A stretch of DNA of 5,278 bases from Desulfobacteraceae bacterium (GTDB taxonomy: Bacteria; Desulfobacterota; Desulfobacteria; Desulfobacterales; DAOWNP01), in contig DAOWNP010000187.1 of NCBI GenBank assembly GCA_030642545.1, forward strand, positions 1-5,278, read 5' to 3'. Below are positions 1 through 5,278 of the stretch, piece by piece. The notes under the pieces are model-generated. The model saw nothing but the letters and a program-made list of their open reading frames with translations, made no database searches and was not told the origin of the DNA. Numbering within the stretch: position 1 is the first letter of the stretch; each line of letters begins with the position of its first letter. Made by a program: the position numbers and the translations under genes.

Positions 1-124
1 CCGATCTAAAATCACAAAAACATCAAAAGAGCCAGCTATTCCATCTGCTTTTGAGTTTTCAGATCGAACAAATCTAACTCTAAATCTATGTGCCTATTTG
101 TGGAAGTTATTTCATCCACGTCCC
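1..124. other. Left flank, no assignable gene
   Basis: This short stretch lies downstream of the leftward murein synthase gene. On the minus strand one frame is open from about position 92 to the window edge and reads in part RFVRSENSKADGIAG, but it follows a stop codon and has no plausible start. A second minus frame could give a 26-codon peptide from a GTG at about 119. Neither is recognisable. A 5-bp inverted repeat (100-104 with 115-119, 10-base loop) follows the murein synthase stop but has no T-tract, so no convincing terminator is seen. It may be a decayed gene fragment or plain intergenic DNA. Confidence 0.2.
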
Positions 125-2425
125 TTATTCCTTCCGATTCTTTTTAAATATTTTTTTTATTTTTTCAAAAAAACCTGCTTTTTTATGAACATGGCAAAAA
201 TCATTTAAAGAAGCACTGCTTTTTAAAAATACTTCTATTTCAGTATCAGGGCACACACCTTTTACTGCAATCTTACCGCTTTTTTTGCATACTTTGGCAT
301 AGCAAATACCTTCCGGAACAGGAAAATCTCTTTTTGTTATATACATAGGAATATTGTTTATCAATTCCGCCCATATAGGCATGGCTGCTGAAGCACCTGA
401 TGAGAATAGTGATTTTTTTTTGTCAAAACCAACCCAGACAAGTGCTAATATATCCTGGGTATAGCCTACAAACCATGCATCATTACTTTGATTGGTTGTA
501 CCTGTTTTTCCAGAAACAGGGAAATTGATCCCTTTTTGCTTTAATGATTTAGCAGTACCACTTTCAACTACGCTTTTCAGCATTGATGTTATAATATAAG
601 CTTTTTCGGGACTTGTAACCCTGTTTATTTCCATATGCCTCATTTGAAGCAGAACTCCTTTTGAATCAAAAACCTTTCGTATAGAAACAGGATAAGGCAA
701 AATACCGCCTGCTGCAAAAGGACAATATGCCCTTGCAAGTTCTAATGGTATTATCTCATATGCCCCCAGAGCAAGTGAAGGATAGGCTTTTAAAGGTGTT
801 GAAAACTTAAATTTTTTTGCTGTTTTAATAATCTTTTCAAGTCCTGTACCAATAGCTATATTTACTGTGGCTATATTTAATGATTTTGACAAAGCTTCTC
901 TCATGCTAACTGATTTTTTTGATATTTTAGATGAGTTTTTCGGATGCCATAGCCTGCCTTCAATAACCATAGGCTCTATCTCATTTGACACGAGCGTTGA
1001 AGGAGAATATTTATCTAATGCAGCAAGATAAACAAAAGGTTTAAATGCACTTCCAGGCTGCAGTCTTGCTGAAGTTACCCTGTTAAACTGGCTTTGTCCA
1101 TAGTCTCTTCCACCAACCATACCAAGAATATTTCCTGTTTTAGGAGAGATAACAATAATTGCACCCTGAAGCCTGTTTTGTTTATCATTTTTTAAAGATG
1201 GATTTTTTTCCTCCAAACGATTTAGTCCTGTTGCAAGTGCTTTTTCAGCAGCTCTTTGAACCTGCGTATCAAGAGTAGTATAAATAAAAAGACCAAGATC
1301 TGTAAGATCTTTTGTTGTATATAAATCCGATAACTGTTTTGCGAGGTATTGAGAAAAATAAGGGGCTTTTCTAACATATTTTTTAAAACCTGATGTAACA
1401 ACAGGTTTTTTTACTGTATTATCAAGCATCTGTTTTGTAATCATTTTATTACTAAACATAGCCTGAAGAACAAAATCTCTTCTTTTTTTAGATCTCGCCA
1501 TATTTTTATACGGAGAATAATAATTTGGAGATTTAATTAATCCTGCAATAACAGCAGATTCCTCTAAAGTTAAGTTTTTTGCATGTTTACCAAAATAGAA
1601 AACAGAAGCTTCATCAACGCCATTTATAGAAACAGCTCCTTTTTGTCCAAAATAAATTTCATTTAAGTATATTTCGAGGATCTCATCTTTTTCATACTTC
1701 AAATCAATGGATAGAGACAAAAACAGCTCTTTTATTTTCCTGACATAAGTTCTTTTGTGAGTTAGAAAAAAATTTTTTGCAAGTTGCTGGGTTATTGTAG
1801 AACCACCTTGTTTTATACTTAGGTGTTTTATATTTAAATAAAAAGCTCTTAATATACCTTTTAAATCTATTCCAAAATGAGAATAAAAATTTTTATCTTC
1901 AGCTGATATTACTGCATTTTTAAAATACTCAGGTACTTTTTTAATAGAAATCAGATGACGCTGCTGATAATCATTGCCAAAAAATCTGAAAATCTCTTCA
2001 GGTTCTATCTCTAACACAAAAACAGGTTCATTTTTATTAATATTTATTATTGATACAATATCCTGACCCTCTAAAATAATTTTTACAAAAAAACCTTTTC
2101 TTTTAAAAAAAGGAAGATCTATATCTTTTAAAAAAATCAATATTTTATCTGAAAAAAAAAGTACCTCCCCTTTTTTTTCAGGCATATAAGGAACTTCTTT
2201 ATACAAAAGAGCCTTTAATTTCTCCTTAAACAGAGTTTTATTAATCTTTTGACCTGGATACATTAATGAGATATCAGAATAAACCGTTGTAGGCACTGAC
2301 CATTTTCTACCTGTAAATTTTTTCTCAACTACATTGGAACAATACAAAAATATACCACCCAAACAAATACCTATAATAATACACACTATAAATATCACAA
2401 AAATAAGCTTTCTATATTTATTCAT
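125..2425 (-). CDS. mrcB: Bifunctional class A penicillin-binding protein, PBP1B type (murein glycosyltransferase / DD-transpeptidase)
   Basis: Builds peptidoglycan in the periplasm: it polymerises lipid II into glycan strands and cross-links the peptides. Using the ATG at 2425 (766 aa, MNKYRK), residues 1-6 are cytoplasmic and about 7-29 form the membrane anchor. Residues 43-80 (VPTTVYSDISLMYPGQ) resemble the UB2H region that marks PBP1B. The glycosyltransferase 51 domain follows: catalytic E176 in the ED-x-x-F motif with H183, GGSTITQQ at 207-214, second glutamate E233 in RKIKE, and EIYLNEIYFG at 251-260. The transpeptidase domain has S459-x-x-K462 (nucleophile serine), S515-L-N517 and K640-T-G. 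A tail with C708, C713, C725 and C744 matches the cysteine-bearing C-terminus of many bacterial PBPs. All catalytic motifs are intact and the length is normal. An in-frame TTG at 2443 would add six residues, but the ATG gives the usual positively charged start. Only a weak GAG-type ribosome site precedes either. PBP1B rather than PBP1A or PBP1C is judged from the N-terminal region. Confidence 0.93.
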   Translation of the reverse strand: MNKYRKLIFVIFIVCIIIGICLGGIFLYCSNVVEKKFTGRKWSVPTTVYSDISLMYPGQKINKTLFKEKLKALLYKEVPYMPEKKGEVLFFSDKILIFLKDIDLPFFKRKGFFVKIILEGQDIVSIININKNEPVFVLEIEPEEIFRFFGNDYQQRHLISIKKVPEYFKNAVISAEDKNFYSHFGIDLKGILRAFYLNIKHLSIKQGGSTITQQLAKNFFLTHKRTYVRKIKELFLSLSIDLKYEKDEILEIYLNEIYFGQKGAVSINGVDEASVFYFGKHAKNLTLEESAVIAGLIKSPNYYSPYKNMARSKKRRDFVLQAMFSNKMITKQMLDNTVKKPVVTSGFKKYVRKAPYFSQYLAKQLSDLYTTKDLTDLGLFIYTTLDTQVQRAAEKALATGLNRLEEKNPSLKNDKQNRLQGAIIVISPKTGNILGMVGGRDYGQSQFNRVTSARLQPGSAFKPFVYLAALDKYSPSTLVSNEIEPMVIEGRLWHPKNSSKISKKSVSMREALSKSLNIATVNIAIGTGLEKIIKTAKKFKFSTPLKAYPSLALGAYEIIPLELARAYCPFAAGGILPYPVSIRKVFDSKGVLLQMRHMEINRVTSPEKAYIITSMLKSVVESGTAKSLKQKGINFPVSGKTGTTNQSNDAWFVGYTQDILALVWVGFDKKKSLFSSGASAAMPIWAELINNIPMYITKRDFPVPEGICYAKVCKKSGKIAVKGVCPDTEIEVFLKSSASLNDFCHVHKKAGFFEKIKKIFKKNRKE

Positions 2426-2464
2426 AAATAATACACTCAACAAGACTGTTAATAACCATATTTT

Positions 2465-2493
2465 TTGATATAAATCTTATTGCTTATTACATT
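2465..2493 (+). promoter_or_regulatory. Candidate sigma70-like promoter for rnfB
   Basis: TTGATA (2465-2470) and TACATT (2488-2493) are separated by 17 bases, which fits a housekeeping promoter at 5/6 and 4/6 matches to consensus. Transcription would start about 80 bases before the rnfB start codon. An alternative -35, TTGACT at 2497-2502, has a poor partner -10. The whole divergent region is so AT-rich that chance matches are expected, and no operator or riboswitch-like structure stands out. Confidence 0.25.
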
Positions 2494-2570
2494 TATTTGA
2501 CTTTTTTTTTATAGTATGAAACGATCATCTTTGTTTTTTTATTCAAATTTTACCATATTTATTACATAAC

Positions 2571-2575
2571 AGGAG
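2571..2575 (+). promoter_or_regulatory. Ribosome binding site of rnfB
   Basis: AGGAG lies seven bases before the ATG at 2583. It is the only strong Shine-Dalgarno sequence in the window and fixes the start of the long RnfB fusion. Confidence 0.8.
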
Positions 2576-2582
2576 TAAAAAT

Positions 2583-4610
2583 ATGTTACAAGCTGTTTTC
2601 ATGATGGGTAGTCTTGGATTAGTTATAGGGGTTGTTCTTGCAGCTGCTTCAAAAGTTTTTTACGTTTACGTTGACCCCTTAGTCGAAGCAGTTGATGATG
2701 CTCTACCCGGTGCTAATTGCGGTGGCTGTGGATTACCGGGATGTGCTGCAAATGCTGAAGCTATTGTAGCTGGAACTGCTGCTCCAAACTCATGTGTTGC
2801 AGGTAGTGATGAACTTGCTGATCAAATTGCTCAGATCTTAGGAGTCAGTGTTGAAGCAAAAGAACCTGATATTGCAAAATCTGGATGTACATACAGCGTA
2901 GATGATGCAGAAACCAAATACCTCTATTCAGGAATTAATGATTGTCGTGCTGCTGATCTTCTTTTTTCTGGAATGAAAATTTGTAATATTGGTTGTCTTG
3001 GACTTGGCAGCTGTGTCAAAGCATGTCTTTTCGGAGCTTTAAAAATAGGAGAGAATGGGCTGCCTGTTGTAGATGAACTACTTTGTACAGGATGCGGAAG
3101 CTGTGAAAAAGCATGTCCTAAGGGCATAATTAATCTCTCATCTGTAACAAGAAGAATAATAAAAGAATATACTCTGAATAACTGTACTACACCATGCCAG
3201 CGAGCTTGTCCTGCAGGAATAAACATTAAAGATTATATAGCTCATATTGCAGATGGTAATTATACCGAAGCTATACAGGTAATTAAAGAGAGAAATCCTT
3301 TTCCAGCAATTATAGGAAGAATCTGTCCCAGGCCATGTGAAGATGAATGCCGCCGTAAATATATAGATGAGCCTGTTGCTATAAATTTCCTCAAACGTTT
3401 TGCAGCAGATCATGAAAAAGAAAATCAAAGAATTATTCCTTTTAAAGCTCCTGCTACAAACAGAAAAATAGCTGTTATCGGTGGAGGTATTGAAGGTCTG
3501 TCTACTGCTTTCTTCTCAGCAAGATTAGGGCATAGTCCTGTTGTTTATGAGGCTTCACCTTTTTTAGGCGGACTCCTTAGAACAGCAATAGCAAAAAACA
3601 GGCTCCCATCAGAAATTTTAGACTGGGATATTGCAGGAATTATAGAAACAGGGGTAATAGTAGAAACTAACAAATGCCTGTCTAAAGATATAACCATTCC
3701 ATCTTTGTTTAAAAATGGATTCCAGTCAGTTTTTCTTGCCACAGGAGGGTGGGACAGCCGTCTTGCTAAAAATGAAGCAGACAAACCCAATAATGCTGTT
3801 TCTGGTATTATCCTTTTAATTGACCTGCTTAGGTCTTCCAAAATAAAATGTGGTGAAAACGTTGTTATTTCCGACAGCGGAAAACTTAGCTTAGATGCTG
3901 TTAAAGCATGTAAACAACAGGGAGCAAAAAATATTACTGTTATCTTTAGGGAACCTGAGAAAAGCTGTTCTTTAAATACAGATGAGATAAGCCTTATTAC
4001 AAAAGAAGGAGCATCAATTATTTTTGGAACCGGAATAATTAGAATATTAGGTAAAGATGATAATATTACCAGTATTAAATGTATGGATTTAACAACAGAC
4101 ACCACCTGTAATGATATTAATGCAGATACTGTTATATTTTCATCAGGACGAATTCCTGAACTTATTTTTTCTCTTCAAAAAACAGATGAGTCTAAATCTT
4201 CTGAAACTAAAATTGAAACAGCACCTGTTTTATGGGAAGCTATATATCCTGCAAAAAAACCTGTTGATAATGAAAAACCTGGCTTTTTTGCAAAAAATGA
4301 CACTCTTTCAGACTTTAATGCCGCTATAAAAGCTATTGCCGCAGGCAGAAGAGCAGCCGCATCCATACATCAGATTATGTATGGCATTTCTATTAAACAT
4401 CCAGATAATGTAATTACACAAAACTGTGTAATTCAAAATGTATATGAGTTAGAAAATGTAAATCCAACACAACGCCAGATAATGCCTTTGAGTACTTTTT
4501 CAGAAATAGACGAAGGTGCTGAAATTGAAAAAGGTTTTACAGAAGATATGGCAAAAAAAGAGGCTGACAGGTGTCTTAAATGCGGACTTGTTTGCTATCA
4601 ACAATCATAA
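2583..4610 (+). CDS. rnfB: RnfB electron-transport subunit fused to a GltD/NfnB-like iron-sulfur flavoprotein module
   Basis: RnfB passes electrons between soluble ferredoxin and the membrane Rnf complex. Residues 4-28 form the N-terminal membrane helix. The Fes domain follows with C46, C49, C54 and C71 (NCGGCGLPGC). The usual long-RnfB region has C102 and C121 and the signature KICNIGCLGLGSC. Ferredoxin-like cysteines are C134, C138, C144, C148 and C168, C171, C174, C178. From about 188 a GltD/dihydropyrimidine-dehydrogenase-type module begins: C201, C205, C209 then C248, C252, C256 (ICPRPCEDEC) for further Fe-S clusters, then an FAD Rossmann fold with G300-x-G302-x-x-G305 and E323. The second Rossmann fold (about 425-455) has a degraded glycine motif (D431-S-G433). 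The protein ends with AIAAGRRAA (584-592) and RCLKCGLVC (663-671). At 675 aa it is far longer than a plain RnfB. The start is supported by AGGAG and by family alignment from memory. Inference: the flavin module offers an extra electron entry or exit point on the cytoplasmic face of Rnf, partner unknown. rseC follows 80 bases downstream. Confidence 0.9.
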   Translation: MLQAVFMMGSLGLVIGVVLAAASKVFYVYVDPLVEAVDDALPGANCGGCGLPGCAANAEAIVAGTAAPNSCVAGSDELADQIAQILGVSVEAKEPDIAKSGCTYSVDDAETKYLYSGINDCRAADLLFSGMKICNIGCLGLGSCVKACLFGALKIGENGLPVVDELLCTGCGSCEKACPKGIINLSSVTRRIIKEYTLNNCTTPCQRACPAGINIKDYIAHIADGNYTEAIQVIKERNPFPAIIGRICPRPCEDECRRKYIDEPVAINFLKRFAADHEKENQRIIPFKAPATNRKIAVIGGGIEGLSTAFFSARLGHSPVVYEASPFLGGLLRTAIAKNRLPSEILDWDIAGIIETGVIVETNKCLSKDITIPSLFKNGFQSVFLATGGWDSRLAKNEADKPNNAVSGIILLIDLLRSSKIKCGENVVISDSGKLSLDAVKACKQQGAKNITVIFREPEKSCSLNTDEISLITKEGASIIFGTGIIRILGKDDNITSIKCMDLTTDTTCNDINADTVIFSSGRIPELIFSLQKTDESKSSETKIETAPVLWEAIYPAKKPVDNEKPGFFAKNDTLSDFNAAIKAIAAGRRAAASIHQIMYGISIKHPDNVITQNCVIQNVYELENVNPTQRQIMPLSTFSEIDEGAEIEKGFTEDMAKKEADRCLKCGLVCYQQS

Positions 4611-4619
4611 AAATTATAC

Positions 4620-4647
4620 AAGGATATGGAAATTACTCCATATCCTT
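4620..4647. other. Perfect 11-bp stem-loop between rnfB and rseC
   Basis: AAGGATATGGA (4620-4630) pairs perfectly with TCCATATCCTT (4637-4647) around the 6-base loop AATTAC. It starts nine bases after the rnfB stop. No T-run follows on the plus strand (AGGAACATGG comes next), so it is not a standard intrinsic terminator. It may be an RNA-processing or mRNA-stabilising element that sets different levels of rnfB and rseC, or an inefficient terminator. The structure is seen directly; its role is inferred. Confidence 0.6.
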
Positions 4648-4690
4648 AGGAACATGGACAAAACAATAAAATAATTTTATACATATTCTC

Positions 4691-5203
4691 ATGGCAACTG
4701 AAAGAGCTATAGTTACAAAAGTAAGTTTTAATAAACAGACTGCATGGATTAAAACACAAAAAGCATCCTCTTGTGCGGCATGTGCTTCAAGAGATATGTG
4801 TCAAGGCAGCAGCGAAGATCAAGATATTGACATTGCAACTATAAACACTGCTTTAGCTAAAAAAGGAGATATGGTAATTGTAAAATTTTCATCTGCTGCA
4901 TTTTACAAAGCAACCTTTCTTATTTACATAGTACCTGTTTTTTTTCTTATGGCAGGAGCAATAACAGGCAATAACCTATCTGTTTATACAACATTTTCTC
5001 AATCTACTGTTTCTATTATAGCAGCACTTCTGTTTTTTTTTATATCTCTTGTCTTTGTTACAAAAACAGGAAGAGCTATAGGTAATAAAAAAGAGTATCA
5101 ACCTGAAATTATCAGAATCGTACCACATATAGCCAAAGACGAAGACCAGGGCGACAGGCGCATGCAAAACACCAATTTATCCAATTCCTGTGTTAGAAAA
5201 TAA
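4691..5203 (+). CDS. rseC: RseC/MucC-family membrane protein (SoxR-reducing system / Rnf-associated)
   Basis: A small inner-membrane protein. The family is known from E. coli, where RseC takes part with the Rsx (Rnf-like) complex in reducing SoxR and is also tied to sigma-E regulation. Evidence: an N-terminal cytoplasmic domain starting MATERAIVTKV, the family's cysteine motif C28-x-x-C31-x5-C37 (SCAACASRDMC), and two hydrophobic helices at about 74-92 and 107-125, followed by a basic segment and YQPEIIRIV, where family members commonly finish. The last ~25 residues are unusual: they are hydrophilic, coded by locally GC-rich DNA, and end inside a palindrome, so they may come from an inserted repeat. 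No Shine-Dalgarno sequence precedes the ATG at 4691, so translation may be weak or coupled in some other way. Placement directly after rnfB supports an Rnf role. Whether it serves SoxR reduction in this host is unknown. Confidence 0.85.
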   Translation: MATERAIVTKVSFNKQTAWIKTQKASSCAACASRDMCQGSSEDQDIDIATINTALAKKGDMVIVKFSSAAFYKATFLIYIVPVFFLMAGAITGNNLSVYTTFSQSTVSIIAALLFFFISLVFVTKTGRAIGNKKEYQPEIIRIVPHIAKDEDQGDRRMQNTNLSNSCVRK

Positions 5204-5267
5204 ATTTGATCCTCGAAATACAACTAAGTATGCCTGTGGTCAAATCTATTTTCTGCCTTGAACACAG
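5188..5267. repeat. Large imperfect palindrome overlapping the 3' end of rseC
   Basis: The left arm (5188-5209) is nearly the reverse complement of the right arm (5240-5267). The outer CTGTGTT pairs with AACACAG. The right arm then carries six extra bases (GCCTTG), after which 15 bases pair with a single mismatch (position 5203). A short inner stem, ATAC (5218-5221) with GTAT (5228-5231), shares the same centre, giving a long hairpin with a 6-base AACTAA loop. The rseC stop codon (5201-5203) lies in the left arm. It could be a dispersed palindromic repeat or MITE-like element, or a bidirectional transcription end without a classic T-tail. No transposase or target duplication is visible, and the element may extend past the window edge. 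Confidence 0.55.
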
Positions 5268-5278
5268 AAGAAATTTTC

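Noticed and set aside
2443..2443. TTG start for the murein synthase giving 772 residues
   Set aside because: The ATG six codons further in begins with a basic MNKYRK segment right before the membrane helix, which is the expected topology; the TTG adds only a few hydrophobic residues and has no better ribosome site.
2502..2510. T-run in the divergent intergenic region considered as a terminator tail
   Set aside because: No stem-loop precedes it on the plus strand and no gene ends there; both flanking genes point away from it.
2924..3428. Two overlapping minus-strand open frames opposite the RnfB cysteine region
   Set aside because: They are antisense to conserved Fe-S motifs and look like no known protein.
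3545..4105. Long minus-strand open frame (186 codons) opposite rnfB
   Set aside because: It lies wholly within the well-supported flavoprotein module of rnfB, has no ribosome binding site and no recognisable domain; it is an antisense shadow.
4111..4329. 72-codon plus-strand frame inside rnfB
   Set aside because: It is out of frame with a strongly supported gene, and its leucine/phenylalanine-rich composition is typical of a shifted reading of AT-rich code.
4654..4674. Six-codon mini-frame (MDKTIK) between the stem-loop and rseC, considered as a leader peptide
   Set aside because: The AGGA before it is only about two bases from the ATG, which is too close for a normal ribosome site, and the peptide has no regulatory codon run.
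4976..5167. 63-codon minus-strand frame opposite rseC
   Set aside because: It is antisense to the second RseC membrane helix and has no independent support. The part over 5132-5165 may belong to the suspected repeat rather than to a gene.

Overview
The window looks like chromosomal DNA from an AT-rich, anaerobic Gram-negative bacterium. A sulfate-reducing Desulfobacterota (Desulfobacterales-like) host is my best guess. It rests on the long multi-cluster RnfB of the clostridial/deltaproteobacterial kind, the RnfB-RseC pairing and the base composition. No ribosomal or other taxonomic marker is present, so this is inference.

Layout. Bases 1-124 are a gene-poor flank. An intact class A penicillin-binding protein of the PBP1B type (mrcB-like) runs leftward over 125-2425. 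A very AT-rich divergent intergenic region (2426-2582) separates it from rnfB and holds a good ribosome binding site and a weak candidate promoter. rnfB (2583-4610) reads rightward and is about two to three times the length of a usual RnfB. Its first ~186 residues form a normal Rnf electron-transfer subunit: membrane anchor, Fes-type iron-sulfur domain and ferredoxin-like clusters. The rest is a GltD/NfnB-like iron-sulfur flavoprotein module. After an 80-base gap holding a perfect 11-bp stem-loop comes an RseC-family membrane protein (4691-5203). The RseC reading frame ends inside a large imperfect palindrome (5188-5267) close to the right edge.

How the genes fit together. RnfB and RseC both belong to the Rnf/Rsx world. 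Rnf is a membrane ferredoxin:NAD+ oxidoreductase coupled to Na+ or H+ movement, and RseC accompanies the Rsx version that reduces SoxR in enterobacteria. The other Rnf subunits (C, D, G, E, A) are not in the window and may lie to the right. The murein synthase is divergent and has no evident functional link.

The most interesting points are the RnfB-flavoprotein fusion, whose second Rossmann motif is degenerate so that use of NAD(P)H is doubtful, and the 3' end of rseC. There a GC-rich patch and the palindrome suggest that a dispersed repeat has supplied the C-terminal tail of the protein. I found no CRISPR array, tRNA, rRNA or transposase gene.
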